Notes: generated by a model from the sequence alone, not told the origin. A stretch of 64,000 bases of DNA from Nephrocerus scutellatus (GCA_947095585.1 OX352763.1:50138329-50202328); one strand, 5' to 3'; shown: positions 31,040 through 44,947, counted from the stretch's first letter. A program made the numbers and translations.

Positions 31040-31805
31040 AAGAGATTATTTTTTATTATAATTGCTATTATCATTACCTTGAAGGATTTTTTTTTATTAC
31101 ACTTATTACTATCACTATTATTATTATACTTATTACTACTATTATTCTACTTATAACTATTATTATTCTACTTATTACTATTATTATTCTACCTTTTACT
31201 ATTACACCTATTACTACCATCACTATTATTGTTACCTTGTTCAAAAAAAAAAAAAAACCCCAACAAAAAAAAGAGAGTTCATTACTAAATAAAATGGAAA
31301 AAAAGAGTTAATTATTATATAAAATAAAATTAAAATACAAAACACCGACAAAAAAAAACCAAAATAAAAACCCAAACAAAAAAAACCACACAAAAAAAAA
31401 ACTTACGAAGAAAACAAAATTGTAACATGAATTATTATCACTATCGATAGACTTAAGCTTATTTCCAAACAAAGTGGGAAGAAAAAAAAACAACAAACAA
31501 ACCCACAAAACCTTTTTTTCTAAGCATCTTGTTGTAACTCGTACAGGTGTTGGCACGAGTCAATAAAGGTCGTAGACCACCCAGAATATACAAGAAAAAA
31601 AAGAGTGACCACAACATACGAGAGATTTTTTTTTATATATAAACACGTTTTTAAAATACCAGAGATATACATATAGATATATACATATAAAAAATTGTAA
31701 GATAAGTAACCGACATTAGTTATTAATAAGTATTAATTCCAACCAGTATTAAGATATTTATTCCTATTATGCATTTTTTTTTCTCACCCCGAAGTAGGGG
31801 GGGAA

Positions 31806-32965
31806 TGTAACTCGGTTTAAGGTTCAATCCGGCGGTCGAACCAAGGAAATTATTTTTTTCTGGGAAAATGTTTTCAATCCGATTAATAATAGAAATTTAT
31901 TAATGACAACCTTTATAATCAAATAATTAATAAAAATCCTCATACAGAACAATAGAGAAATAGCTACTATTTTTCCAAAAGGGTGAAAACAAAATTCCCA
32001 AGAAATCTAACTATTAAGACACACTTATAGGCTAAAATCACTCATCAAAATTAGAATAGAACATACTACGGCAAGGTAGTAATATCTATTCGAGAGTAGA
32101 CTACACTGCGGCAAGGCAGTTACATCTACTCAAAGGGACGAAGACGCTGTGTTTTACAACAACTTCCCCCTAAAAAAAGACAGCTTCTCGCTGACTTCTG
32201 TTCTACACGAACAGCCACTTTTTTACAACAAGGCGAGTCGAGTCATATCAATGTAACAAATTGCTGACGTTGTAACACCAGGCAATTTTGCTATATTATA
32301 TGCTTATACTCCCATTGTCTATGTCAATATAACAAATTTCTTACGTTGTAACACCAGGCAATTTTGCTATATTGTATACCTACATTCACGTTGTCTATAA
32401 CAGTATAACGAACTGCTGACGTTGTAACACCAGGCAGTTTCACTATACTGTAAGTAAGTCAAATTATTTCGCATCTGCCGTCGTATGGCGCGGTGCAAAT
32501 AAGTTGATTTATCAGACACTGGCAGTCCGCATGCTCCCATCGTGGTAGCTATCCCCGCGCCACGCCCCTTTTTTACCAGTACAGTGAATTACCGACTAAG
32601 TAATTCACTATACTGCGCTGCGCTGTTCATCTGAACACTGCTCGTGTGCTCCAGTAGCAACGAATCGAGGAGCAGAAGCCGCCCATCAACCCTCTTCCGC
32701 AGTCGAAGCGAATAGCCTCGACCGCAACCAAACCCCGCTGGTTCCCCCGTATATTATACGTACAAACCAGTTTATTTTAGCCATATTCTAAGTATAATTA
32801 TATCCAAGTACGAGTATATCATAGTATAACTAGGAAAAATAACTGAATAAAGAAGCAATTATAATATAAACCGAAAAAAAACCAACTTTTTAATTTGTAA
32901 CAACGAGTAGAAGGAGAAAGAACCCTGGGTGACCGGCGAGCGTCACCCGAGTAAAGACTGTTACA
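31806..32965 (+). repeat. Gypsy 2 LTR, array unit 2 (1,160 bp)
   Basis: A clean copy. It is preceded by AGTAGGGGGGGAA, starts TGTAACTCGG and ends GACTGTTACA (6-base inverted ends). It includes the segment missing from unit 1 and three 76-base repeats. Confidence 0.85.
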
Positions 32966-32983
32966 AAACGAAAGAAACAAATG

Positions 32984-34249
32984 CAATTTTGTGACATTTC
33001 AGTGCAATATTTTTGCACTTGGGGTAATTTTTTCTATCAAACGAAAGCCACATTATACATAAAGAACAAATTTGGGCTAAACTCCGGTATACGGTTTTCG
33101 AGATTTGGGCTTTCGGACACACTTCCCATGAAAGCCCTAACTGGGCCGATTTTTGAAATCGCCATCTTGTTTTCCGGAAATGCCCCCTTGAGGTAGGAGG
33201 GGCATACAAATTTTTTTTTCAGAAAAATGCATTTTCTATGTTATTTGAAGGAGCTTTAGGGGTTAATTGGTAACAAATGAAAGGTAATATAGGTAAGTAT
33301 CAATTAAAAAAATGGGACCAATCGAACCATCCTTGCCAGTAGTATAGCCAAAAAACATAAAAGTACAAAAGGGGCGTTCTTAAAAGTGGGCATGTCCTAT
33401 GTATTGGTACCAAATGAAAGGTGAAAATTAGGTCTACACAGCCATGCTATTTTTATGGGTTTGGTCTAATACCGGCAAAAATACCGTTGCCGAGCATACC
33501 GTTGAAACACCAAGGGGTGATAATGGGATTCCATTGTGCAATTGGTTTATATTCAGAAATTAGTTTTTCCTTTTGAAAAAAAATGCTCGAAAATTATGGA
33601 CACTGTAAGATTTTGTGCGCTCAATTAATTTATGTTTAGATAGGAGTTTTTCCTTTTAAAAGGTGTTTTTTGTAAATTATGCACACACTGAAAAATCTAG
33701 TTCGCTCAATTTTATATTTAGATTGGATATGGATTAATTTGTACTTGGTTCATGTGCAGTTTCATATAATTGAGTGGTATTTCATATCAGTTTTTCCAAT
33801 GCAAAAACAGAAGTTATATGTTATATGGAAAAATCATTTTTTCTCTACTACTCGCAAGGACAGTTCGATTGGTCCCATTTTTTTTTTCATTGATACCTAT
33901 ATTATGCAACTTAGAAAATTCATTTTTCTGAAAAAAAAATCCTACCTAAAGGGAGCATTTCCGAAAAACAGGATGGCGATTTCCAAAATCTGCTCAGTTG
34001 GGGCTTTCATGAGAGGTGTGTCCGAAAGGCTAAATCTCGAAAACCGTATAATGGAGTTTGCTATATAACATCTGTTTTTGTATGGGAAAAACTCAATTAG
34101 GTGAAATACCACATAATTACATTAAACTGCAGATAAACTAAATACAAATTAATACAGCTTCCGTTAAACTTGAGCCACACCCATAAGCATAGTACGGCTG
34201 TGTAGAGTTAGTTTTTACGTTTCATTTGACTTACTCCGCCCACACAAAT
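32984..34249 (+). mobile_element. Foldback-like element, array unit 2
   Basis: Same structure as at 28600-29865, shifted by 4384. Confidence 0.65.
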
Positions 34250-34281
34250 CTAATTTAAAAAAAAAAATATGAAATGATCTG

Positions 34282-34481
34282 ATGCCGGGGAAAAAATTTG
34301 TATGGGAGCCCCCGACCCACCGGCACGATCACTCTCAAATTTTAATATAAAAGAATGCCATCGGAAATATACACGTGTGCAATAAAATTGGGCTTTAGGA
34401 AGTGGGTTAAAAATTGATCACAAGATCTGAACAGCCAGCCAGCCACGGGCACACGAAGTTAATATAGATAATTTAAAAATA
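34282..34481 (+). mobile_element. Minisatellite-type element right-end fragment, unit 2
   Basis: Same as at 29898-30097. Confidence 0.6.
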
Positions 34482-34573
34482 CGCACAGGTATCGCAAATA
34501 TTTTATACGCATTAATGCGTTGTTTGAGTTTTCAATTGAAAAAGAGCTGCTCACTCGTAGCCGGTCATAGTAT

Positions 34574-35125
34574 TTGAACATGCGTCCGCGTCTCATTCAC
34601 TACTCCAATTACTCCCAGACTTTCCCCAAAAATGCCTTTTTGACTTTCTTTTTTCTTCCTCCAGGCTTGCACAAAAAACATCAATCATTATTTTTAACAC
34701 TGTTTGTTGTGAAAGTCCCGGATATCTATTTCCACCAATTTGATGTTGCAACGGAGCAGCACGTCACCAAGTTCCTCGGCGATAATCCGAAACCAGGAAC
34801 GCACCGCCGCACCAGGCCACACCCCGTATTGGCACCACCACCGAAGATTACCACATCACAACAACAAACCCGAAGCCTCGAATGGAAAAAGCAGCCATCA
34901 CCCCCTAACCGGCCTCTAACCGTACATGAGCTCCGTCGGCTGTATGAGTTGGCACCCAGCCACCATCCCGCTTCAGTGGGCCGAGCCCCGACCAATCACC
35001 GCTCGAACCACAAAAGGGCCAAGAACCGCACACCGGACCATCCCACACGCCAACCTAGAACGCAAATCCCAAAATCCAACCGTTACCGACCTTTCCCTCA
35101 CCACCACCCAACCACCAATCAATAG
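34574..35125 (+). CDS. Chimeric ORF across array junction 2/3
   Basis: Identical 183-codon reading to that at 30190. Confidence 0.45.
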   Translation: MNMRPRLIHYSNYSQTFPKNAFLTFFFLPPGLHKKHQSLFLTLFVVKVPDIYFHQFDVATEQHVTKFLGDNPKPGTHRRTRPHPVLAPPPKITTSQQQTRSLEWKKQPSPPNRPLTVHELRRLYELAPSHHPASVGRAPTNHRSNHKRAKNRTPDHPTRQPRTQIPKSNRYRPFPHHHPTTNQ

Positions 35126-35423
35126 CCCAACCCAAACAACCAACCCAAACGCCAGTATCACTATAATCAACCAGGCAAGACCAAACCAGAAGCTATCGAT
35201 GATGAGGTTCATAACCCTCGAAAAAAGCAACCACTTCGACCCTGACGTCTTCAAGGGCATCCTGATTCCGACGGCAACCAAGAGATTCCGAATTGCCGGA
35301 CCCAGCGGACGAATCTACGGACACCAAAAACCGGACCAAACCATCACGCTTAAATGCGCAGGGAGCGTTATGACCATCGTACAGGACGACATCCACCAGC
35401 CCAGCAACACCAGCAACACTTAG
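34926..35423 (+). CDS. Overlapping 165-codon ORF, array unit 3
   Basis: Identical translation to unit 2. Confidence 0.4.
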   Translation: MSSVGCMSWHPATIPLQWAEPRPITARTTKGPRTAHRTIPHANLERKSQNPTVTDLSLTTTQPPINSPTQTTNPNASITIINQARPNQKLSMMRFITLEKSNHFDPDVFKGILIPTATKRFRIAGPSGRIYGHQKPDQTITLKCAGSVMTIVQDDIHQPSNTSNT

Positions 35424-36189
35424 AAGAGATTATTTTTTATTATAATTGCTATTATCATTACCTTGAAGGATTTTTTTTTATTACACTTATTACTATCACT
35501 ATTATTATTATACTTATTACTACTATTATTCTACTTATAACTATTATTATTCTACTTATTACTATTATTATTCTACCTTTTACTATTACACCTATTACTA
35601 CCATCACTATTATTGTTACCTTGTTCAAAAAAAAAAAAAAACCCCAACAAAAAAAAGAGAGTTCATTACTAAATAAAATGGAAAAAAAGAGTTAATTATT
35701 ATATAAAATAAAATTAAAATACAAAACACCGACAAAAAAAAACCAAAATAAAAACCCAAACAAAAAAAACCACACAAAAAAAAAACTTACGAAGAAAACA
35801 AAATTGTAACATGAATTATTATCACTATCGATAGACTTAAGCTTATTTCCAAACAAAGTGGGAAGAAAAAAAAACAACAAACAAACCCACAAAACCTTTT
35901 TTTCTAAGCATCTTGTTGTAACTCGTACAGGTGTTGGCACGAGTCAATAAAGGTCGTAGACCACCCAGAATATACAAGAAAAAAAAGAGTGACCACAACA
36001 TACGAGAGATTTTTTTTTATATATAAACACGTTTTTAAAATACCAGAGATATACATATAGATATATACATATAAAAAATTGTAAGATAAGTAACCGACAT
36101 TAGTTATTAATAAGTATTAATTCCAACCAGTATTAAGATATTTATTCCTATTATGCATTTTTTTTTCTCACCCCGAAGTAGGGGGGGAA

Positions 36190-37352
36190 TGTAACTCGGT
36201 TTAAGGTTCAATCCGGCGGTCGAACCAAGGAAATTATTTTTTTCTGGGAAAATGTTTTCAATCCGATTAATAATAGAAATTTATTAATGACAACCTTTAT
36301 AATCAAATAATTAATAAAAATCCTCATACAGAACAATAGAGAAATAGCTACTATTTTTCCAAAAGGGTGAAAACAAAATTCCCAAGAAATCTAACTATTA
36401 AGACACACTTATAGGCTAAAATCACTCATCAAAATTAGAATAGAACATACTACGGCAAGGTAGTAATATCTATTCGAGAGTAGACTACACTGCGGCAAGG
36501 CAGTTACATCTACTCAAAGGGACGAAGACGCTGTGTTTTACAACAACTTCCCCCTAAAAAAAGACAGCTTCTCGCTGACTTCTGTTCTACACGAACAGCC
36601 ACTTTTTTACAACAAGGCGAGTCGAGTCATATCAATGTAACAAATTGCTGACGTTGTAACACCAGGCAATTTTGCTATATTATATGCTTATACTCCGATT
36701 GTCTATGTCAATATAACAAATTTCTTACGTTGTAACACCAGGCAATTTTGCTATATTGTATACCTACATTCACGTTGTCTATAACAGTATAACGAACTGC
36801 TGACGTTGTAACACCAGGCAGTTTCACTATACTGTAAGTAAGTCAAATTATTTCGCATCTGCCGTCGTATGGCGCGGTGCAAATAAGTTGATTTATCAGA
36901 CACTGGCAGTCCGCATGCTCCCATCGTGGTAGCTATCCCCGCGGACCACGCCCCTTTTTTTACCAGTACAGTGAATTACCGACTAAGTAATTCACTATAC
37001 TGCGCTGCGCTGTTCATCTGAACACTGCTCGTGTGCTCCAGTAGCAACGAATCGAGGAGCAGAAGCCGCCCATCAACCCTCTTCCGCAGTCGAAGCGAAT
37101 AGCCTCGACCGCAACCAAACCCCGCTGGTTCCCCCGTATATTATACGTACAAACCAGTTTATTTTAGCCATATTCTAAGTATAATTATATCCAAGTACGA
37201 GTATATCATAGTATAACTAGGAAAAATAACTGAATAAAGAAGCAATTATAATATAAACCGAAAAAAAACCAACTTTTTAATTTGTAACAACGAGTAGAAG
37301 GAGAAAGAACCCTGGGTGACCGGCGAGCGTCACCCGAGTAAAGACTGTTACA
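36190..37352 (+). repeat. Gypsy 2 LTR, array unit 3 (1,163 bp)
   Basis: TGTAAC to GTTACA. It differs from unit 2 by CCGCGGACCACG in place of CCGCGCCACG and a few substitutions; units 4 and 5 share that change. Confidence 0.85.
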
Positions 37353-37370
37353 AAACGAAAGAAACAAATG

Positions 37371-38636
37371 CAATTTTGTGACATTTCAGTGCAATATTTT
37401 TGCACTTGGGGTAATTTTTTCTATCAAACGAAAGCCACATTATACATAAAGAACAAATTTGGGCTAAACTCCGGTATACGGTTTTCGAGATTTGGGCTTT
37501 CGGACACACTTCCCATGAAAGCCCTAACTGGGCCGATTTTTGAAATCGCCATCTTGTTTTCCGGAAATGCCCCCTTGAGGTAGGAGGGGCATACAAATTT
37601 TTTTTTCAGAAAAATGCATTTTCTATGTTATTTGAAGGAGCTTTAGGGGTTAATTGGTAACAAATGAAAGGTAATATAGGTAAGTATCAATTAAAAAAAT
37701 GGGACCAATCGAACCATCCTTGCCAGTAGTATAGCCAAAAAACATAAAAGTACAAAAGGGGCGTTCTTAAAAGTGGGCATGTCCTATGTATTGGTACCAA
37801 ATGAAAGGTGAAAATTAGGTCTACACAGCCATGCTATTTTTATGGGTTTGGTCTAATACCGGCAAAAATACCGTTGCCGAGCATACCGTTGAAACACCAA
37901 GGGGTGATAATGGGATTCCATTGTGCAATTGGTTTATATTCAGAAATTAGTTTTTCCTTTTGAAAAAAAATGCTCGAAAATTATGGACACTGTAAGATTT
38001 TGTGCGCTCAATTAATTTATGTTTAGATAGGAGTTTTTCCTTTTAAAAGGTGTTTTTTGTAAATTATGCACACACTGAAAAATCTAGTTCGCTCAATTTT
38101 ATATTTAGATTGGATATGGATTAATTTGTACTTGGTTCATGTGCAGTTTCATATAATTGAGTGGTATTTCATATCAGTTTTTCCAATGCAAAAACAGAAG
38201 TTATATGTTATATGGAAAAATCATTTTTTCTCTACTACTCGCAAGGACAGTTCGATTGGTCCCATTTTTTTTTTCATTGATACCTATATTATGCAACTTA
38301 GAAAATTCATTTTTCTGAAAAAAAAATCCTACCTAAAGGGAGCATTTCCGAAAAACAGGATGGCGATTTCCAAAATCTGCTCAGTTGGGGCTTTCATGAG
38401 AGGTGTGTCCGAAAGGCTAAATCTCGAAAACCGTATAATGGAGTTTGCTATATAACATCTGTTTTTGTATGGGAAAAACTCAATTAGGTGAAATACCACA
38501 TAATTACATTAAACTGCAGATAAACTAAATACAAATTAATACAGCTTCCGTTAAACTTGAGCCACACCCATAAGCATAGTACGGCTGTGTAGAGTTAGTT
38601 TTTACGTTTCATTTGACTTACTCCGCCCACACAAAT
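37371..38636 (+). mobile_element. Foldback-like element, array unit 3
   Basis: Same structure as in unit 1. It shares with unit 2 the CAGAAATTAG variant at about 37941. Confidence 0.65.
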
Positions 38637-38668
38637 CTAATTTAAAAAAAAAAATATGAAATGATCTG

Positions 38669-38868
38669 ATGCCGGGGAAAAAATTTGTATGGGAGCCCCC
38701 GACCCACCGGCACGATCACTCTCAAATTTTAATATAAAAGAATGCCATCGGAAATATACACGTGTGCAATAAAATTGGGCTTTAGGAAGTGGGTTAAAAA
38801 TTGATCACAAGATCTGAACAGCCAGCCAGCCACGGGCACACGAAGTTAATATAGATAATTTAAAAATA
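38669..38868 (+). mobile_element. Minisatellite-type element right-end fragment, unit 3
   Basis: Same as at 29898-30097. Confidence 0.6.
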
Positions 38869-38960
38869 CGCACAGGTATCGCAAATATTTTATACGCATT
38901 AATGCGTTGTTTGAGTTTTCAATTGAAAAAGAGCTGCTCACTCGTAGCCGGTCATAGTAT

Positions 38961-39512
38961 TTGAACATGCGTCCGCGTCTCATTCACTACTCCAATTACT
39001 CCCAGACTTTCCCCAAAAATGCCTTTTTGACTTTCTTTTTTCTTCCTCCAGGCTTGCACAAAAAACATCAATCATTATTTTTAACACTGTTTGTTGTGAA
39101 AGTCCCGGATATCTATTTCCACCAATTTGATGTTGCAACGGAGCAGCACGTCACCAAGTTCCTCGGCGATAATCCGAAACCAGGAACGCACCGCCGCACC
39201 AGGCCACACCCCGTATTGGCACCACCACCGAAGATTACCACATCACAACAACAAACCCGAAGCCTCGAATGGAAAAAGCAGCCATCACCCCCTAACCGGC
39301 CTCTAACCGTACATGAGCTCCGTCGGCTGTATGAGTTGGCACCCAGCCACCATCCCGCTTCAGTGGGCCGAGCCCCGACCAATCACCGCTCGAACCACAA
39401 AAGGGCCAAGAACCGCACACCGGACCATCCCACACGCCAACCTAGAACGCAAATCCCAAAATCCAACCGTTACCGACCTTTCCCTCACCACCACCCAACC
39501 ACCAATCAATAG
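38961..39512 (+). CDS. Chimeric ORF across array junction 3/4
   Basis: Identical 183-codon reading to that at 30190. Confidence 0.45.
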   Translation: MNMRPRLIHYSNYSQTFPKNAFLTFFFLPPGLHKKHQSLFLTLFVVKVPDIYFHQFDVATEQHVTKFLGDNPKPGTHRRTRPHPVLAPPPKITTSQQQTRSLEWKKQPSPPNRPLTVHELRRLYELAPSHHPASVGRAPTNHRSNHKRAKNRTPDHPTRQPRTQIPKSNRYRPFPHHHPTTNQ

Positions 39513-39810
39513 CCCAACCCAAACAACCAACCCAAACGCCAGTATCACTATAATCAACCAGGCAAGACCAAACCAGAAGCTATCGATGATGAGGTTCATA
39601 ACCCTCGAAAAAAGCAACCACTTCGACCCTGACGTCTTCAAGGGCATCCTGATTCCGACGGCAACCAAGAGATTCCGAATTGCCGGACCCAGCGGACGAA
39701 TCTACGGACACCAAAAACCGGACCAAACCATCACGCTTAAATGCGCAGGGAGCGTTATGACCATCGTACAGGACGACATCCACCAGCCCAGCAACACCAG
39801 CAACACTTAG
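39313..39810 (+). CDS. Overlapping 165-codon ORF, array unit 4
   Basis: Identical translation to units 2 and 3. Confidence 0.4.
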   Translation: MSSVGCMSWHPATIPLQWAEPRPITARTTKGPRTAHRTIPHANLERKSQNPTVTDLSLTTTQPPINSPTQTTNPNASITIINQARPNQKLSMMRFITLEKSNHFDPDVFKGILIPTATKRFRIAGPSGRIYGHQKPDQTITLKCAGSVMTIVQDDIHQPSNTSNT

Positions 39811-40576
39811 AAGAGATTATTTTTTATTATAATTGCTATTATCATTACCTTGAAGGATTTTTTTTTATTACACTTATTACTATCACTATTATTATTATAC
39901 TTATTACTACTATTATTCTACTTATAACTATTATTATTCTACTTATTACTATTATTATTCTACCTTTTACTATTACACCTATTACTACCATCACTATTAT
40001 TGTTACCTTGTTCAAAAAAAAAAAAAAACCCCAACAAAAAAAAGAGAGTTCATTACTAAATAAAATGGAAAAAAAGAGTTAATTATTATATAAAATAAAA
40101 TTAAAATACAAAACACCGACAAAAAAAAACCAAAATAAAAACCCAAACAAAAAAAACCACACAAAAAAAAAACTTACGAAGAAAACAAAATTGTAACATG
40201 AATTATTATCACTATCGATAGACTTAAGCTTATTTCCAAACAAAGTGGGAAGAAAAAAAAACAACAAACAAACCCACAAAACCTTTTTTTCTAAGCATCT
40301 TGTTGTAACTCGTACAGGTGTTGGCACGAGTCAATAAAGGTCGTAGACCACCCAGAATATACAAGAAAAAAAAGAGTGACCACAACATACGAGAGATTTT
40401 TTTTTATATATAAACACGTTTTTAAAATACCAGAGATATACATATAGATATATACATATAAAAAATTGTAAGATAAGTAACCGACATTAGTTATTAATAA
40501 GTATTAATTCCAACCAGTATTAAGATATTTATTCCTATTATGCATTTTTTTTTCTCACCCCGAAGTAGGGGGGGAA

Positions 40577-41739
40577 TGTAACTCGGTTTAAGGTTCAATC
40601 CGGCGGTCGAACCAAGGAAATTATTTTTTTCTGGGAAAATGTTTTCAATCCGATTAATAATAGAAATTTATTAATGACAACCTTTATAATCAAATAATTA
40701 ATAAAAATCCTCATACAGAACAATAGAGAAATAGCTACTATTTTTCCAAAAGGGTGAAAACAAAATTCCCAAGAAATCTAACTATTAAGACACACTTATA
40801 GGCTAAAATCACTCATCAAAATTAGAATAGAACATACTACGGCAAGGTAGTAATATCTATTCGAGAGTAGACTACACTGCGGCAAGGCAGTTACATCTAC
40901 TCAAAGGGACGAAGACGCTGTGTTTTACAACAACTTCCCCCTAAAAAAAGACAGCTTCTCGCTGACTTCTGTTCTACACGAACAGCCACTTTTTTACAAC
41001 AAGGCGAGTCGAGTCATATCAATGTAACAAATTGCTGACGTTGTAACACCAGGCAATTTTGCTATATTATATGCTTATACTCCGATTGTCTATGTCAATA
41101 TAACAAATTTCTTACGTTGTAACACCAGGCAATTTTGCTATATTGTATACCTACATTCACGTTGTCTATAACAGTATAACGAACTGCTGACGTTGTAACA
41201 CCAGGCAGTTTCACTATACTGTAAGTAAGTCAAATTATTTCGCATCTGCCGTCGTATGGCGCGGTGCAAATAAGTTGATTTATCAGACACTGGCAGTCCG
41301 CATGCTCCCATCGTGGTAGCTATCCCCGCGGACCACGCCCCTTTTTTTACCAGTACAGTGAATTACCGACTAAGTAATTCACTATACTGCGCTGCGCTGT
41401 TCATCTGAACACTGCTCGTGTGCTCCAGTAGCAACGAATCGAGGAGCAGAAGCCGCCCATCAACCCTCTTCCGCAGTCGAAGCGAATAGCCTCGACCGCA
41501 ACCAAACCCCGCTGGTTCCCCCGTATATTATACGTACAAACCAGTTTATTTTAGCCATATTCTAAGTATAATTATATCCAAGTACGAGTATATCATAGTA
41601 TAACTAGGAAAAATAACTGAATAAAGAAGCAATTATAATATAAACCGAAAAAAAACCAACTTTTTAATTTGTAACAACGAGTAGAAGGAGAAAGAACCCT
41701 GGGTGACCGGCGAGCGTCACCCGAGTAAAGACTGTTACA
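40577..41739 (+). repeat. Gypsy 2 LTR, array unit 4 (1,163 bp)
   Basis: TGTAAC to GTTACA, nearly identical to unit 3. Confidence 0.85.
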
Positions 41740-41757
41740 AAACGAAAGAAACAAATG

Positions 41758-43030
41758 CAATTTTGTGACATTTCAGTGCAATATTTTTGCACTTGGGGTA
41801 ATTTTTTCTATCAAACGAAAGCCACATTATACATAAAGAACAAATTTGGGCTAAACTCCGGTATACGGTTTTCGAGATTTGGGCTTTCGGACACACTTCC
41901 CATGAAAGCCCTAACTGGGCCGATTTTTGAAATCGCCATCTTGTTTTCCGGAAATGCCCCCTTGAGGTAGGAGGGGCATACAAATTTTTTTTTCAGAAAA
42001 ATGAATTTTCTATGTTATTTGAAGGAGCTTTAGGGGTTAATTGGTAACAAATGAAAGGTAATATAGGTAAGTATCAATTAAAAAAATGGGACCAATCGAA
42101 CCATCCTTGCCAGTAGTATAGCCAAAAAACATAAAAGTACAAAAGGGGCGTTCTTAAAAGTGGGCATGTCCTATGTATTGGTACCAAATGAAAGGTAAAA
42201 ATTAGGTCTACACAGCCATGCTATTTTTATGGGTTTGGTCTAATACCGGCAAAAATACCGTTGCCGAGCATACCGTTGAAACACCAAGGGGTGATAATGG
42301 GATTCCATTGTGCAATTGGTTTATATTCAGAAATGAGTTTTTCCTTTTGAAAAAAAATGCTCGAAAATTATGGACACTGTAAGATTTTGTGCGCTCAATT
42401 AATTTATGTTTAGATAGGAGTTTTTCCTTTTAAAAGGTGTTTTTTGTAAATTATGCACACACTGAAAAATCTAGTTCGCTCAATTTTATATTTAGATTGG
42501 ATATGGATTAATTTGTACTTGGTTCATGTGCAGTTTCATATAATTGAGTGGTATTTCATATCAGTTTTTCATTGAGTTTTTCCAATGCAAAAACAGAAGT
42601 TATATGTTATATGGAAAAATCATTTTTTCTCTACTACTCGCAAGGACCAATCCCATTTTTTTTTTCATTGATACCTATATTATGCAACTTAGAAAATTCA
42701 TTTTTCTGAAAAAAAAAATCCTACCTAAAGGGAGCATTTCCGAAAAACAGGATGGCGATTTCCAAAATCTGCTCAGTTGGGGCTTTCATGAGAGGTGTGT
42801 CCGAAAGGCCAAATCTCGAAAACCGTATAATGGAGTTTGCTATATAACATCTGTTTTTGTATGGGAAAAACTCAATTAGTTGAAATACCACATAATTACA
42901 TTAAACTGCAGATAAACTAAATACAAATTAATACAGCTTCCGTTAAACTTGAGCCACACCCATAAGCATAGTACGGCTGTGTAGAGTTAGTTTTTACGTT
43001 TCATTTGACTTACTCCGCCCACACAAATCT
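41758..43030 (+). mobile_element. Foldback-like element, array unit 4
   Basis: Same structure. It has a 15-base insertion (TTTTTCATTGAG region, about 42565) shared with unit 5 and a deletion at the TTCGATTGGTCCC block (about 42645) unique to this unit. Confidence 0.65.
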
Positions 43031-43060
43031 AATTTAAAAAAAAAAATATGAAATGATCTG

Positions 43061-43260
43061 ATGCCGGGGAAAAAATTTGTATGGGAGCCCCCGACCCACC
43101 GGCACGATCACTCTCAAATTTTAATATAAAAGAATGCCATCGGAAATATACACGTGTGCAATAAAATTGGGCTTTAGGAAGTGGGTTAAAAATTGATCAC
43201 AAGATCTGAACAGCCAGCCAGCCACGGGCACACGAAGTTAATATAGATAATTTAAAAATA
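43061..43260 (+). mobile_element. Minisatellite-type element right-end fragment, unit 4
   Basis: Same as at 29898-30097. Confidence 0.6.
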
Positions 43261-43298
43261 CGCACAGGTATCGCAAATATTTTATACGCATTAATGCG

Positions 43299-43904
43299 TT
43301 GTTTGAGTTTTCAATTGAAAAAGAGCTGCTCACTCGTAGCCGGTCATACTATTTGAACATGCGTCCGCGTCTCATTCACTACTCCAATTACTCCCAGACT
43401 TTCCCCAAAAATGCCTTTTTGACTTTCTTTTTTCTTCCTCCAGGCTTGCACAAAAAACATCAATCATTATTTTTAACACTGTTTGTTGTGAAAGTCCCGG
43501 ATATCTATTTCCACCAATTTGATGTTGCAACGGAGCAGCACGTCACCAAGTTCCTCGGCGATAATCCGAAACCAGGAACGCACCGCCGCACCAGGCCACA
43601 CCCCGTATTGGCACCACCACCGAAGATTACCACATCACAACAACAAACCCGAAGCCTCGAATGGAAAAAGCAGCCATCACCCCCTAACCGGCCTCTAACC
43701 GTACATGAGCTCCGTCGGCTGTATGAGTTGGCACCCAGCCACCATCCCGCTTCAGTGGGCCGAGCCCCGACCAATCACCGCTCGAACCACAAAAGGGCCA
43801 AGAACCGCACACCGGACCATCCCACACGCCAACCTAGAACGCAAATCCCAAAATTCAACCGTTACCGACCTTTCCCTCACCACCACCCAACCACCAATCA
43901 ATAG
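43299..43904 (+). CDS. Chimeric ORF across array junction 4/5 (201 codons)
   Basis: Same fusion as at 30190, but an A-to-C change upstream removes a stop codon (TAG to TAC at about 43348), adding 18 codons at the N-terminus. One Ser-to-Phe change lies in the tail. Confidence 0.45.
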   Translation: MFEFSIEKELLTRSRSYYLNMRPRLIHYSNYSQTFPKNAFLTFFFLPPGLHKKHQSLFLTLFVVKVPDIYFHQFDVATEQHVTKFLGDNPKPGTHRRTRPHPVLAPPPKITTSQQQTRSLEWKKQPSPPNRPLTVHELRRLYELAPSHHPASVGRAPTNHRSNHKRAKNRTPDHPTRQPRTQIPKFNRYRPFPHHHPTTNQ

Positions 43905-44202
43905 CCCAACCCAAACAACCAACCCAAACGCCAGTATCACTATAATCAACCAGGCAAGACCAAACCAGAAGCTATCGATGATGAGGTTCATAACCCTCGA
44001 AAAAAGCAACCACTTCGACCCTGACGTCTTCAAGGGCATCCTGATTCCGACGGCAACCAAGAGATTCCGAATTGCCGGACCCAGCGGACGAATCTACGGA
44101 CACCAAAAACCGGACCAAACCATCACGCTTAAATGCGCAGGGAGCGTTATGACCATCGTACAGGACGACATCCACCAGCCCAGCAACACCAGCAACACTT
44201 AG
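43705..44202 (+). CDS. Overlapping 165-codon ORF, array unit 5
   Basis: Same frame; one change (SQNP to SQNS) relative to units 1-4. Confidence 0.4.
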   Translation: MSSVGCMSWHPATIPLQWAEPRPITARTTKGPRTAHRTIPHANLERKSQNSTVTDLSLTTTQPPINSPTQTTNPNASITIINQARPNQKLSMMRFITLEKSNHFDPDVFKGILIPTATKRFRIAGPSGRIYGHQKPDQTITLKCAGSVMTIVQDDIHQPSNTSNT

Positions 44203-44947
44203 AAGAGATTATTTTTTATTATAATTGCTATTATCATTACCTTGAAGGATTTTTTTTATTACACTTATTACTATTACTATTATTATTATACTTATTACTA
44301 CTATTATTCTTCTTATAACTATTATTATTCTACCTTTTACTATTACACCTATTACTACCATCACTATTATTGTTACCTTGTTCAAAAAAAAAAAAAAAAC
44401 CCCAACAAAAAAAAAGAGAGTTCATTACTAAATAAAATGGAAAAAAAGAGTTAATTATTATATAAAATAAAATTAAAATACAAAACACCGACAAAAAAAA
44501 ACCAAAATAAAAACCCAAACAAAAAAAAACCACACAAAAAAAAAACTTACGAAGAAAACAAAATTGTAACATGAATTATTATCACTATCGATAGACTTAA
44601 GCTTATTTCCAAACAAAGTGGGAAGAAAAAAAAACAACAAACAAACCCACAAAACATTTTTTTCTAAGCATCTTGTTTTAACTCGTACAGGTGTTGGCAC
44701 GAGTCAATAAAGGTCGTAGACCACCCAGAATATACAAGAAAAAAAAGAGTGACCACAACATACGAGATTTTTTTTTATATATAAACACGTTTTTAAAATA
44801 CCAGAGATATACATATAGATATATACATATAAAAAATTGTAAGATAAGTAACCGACATTAGTTATTAATAAGTATTAATTCCAACCAGTATTAAGATATT
44901 TATTACTATTATACATTTTTTTTTCTCACCCCGAAGTAGGGGGGGAA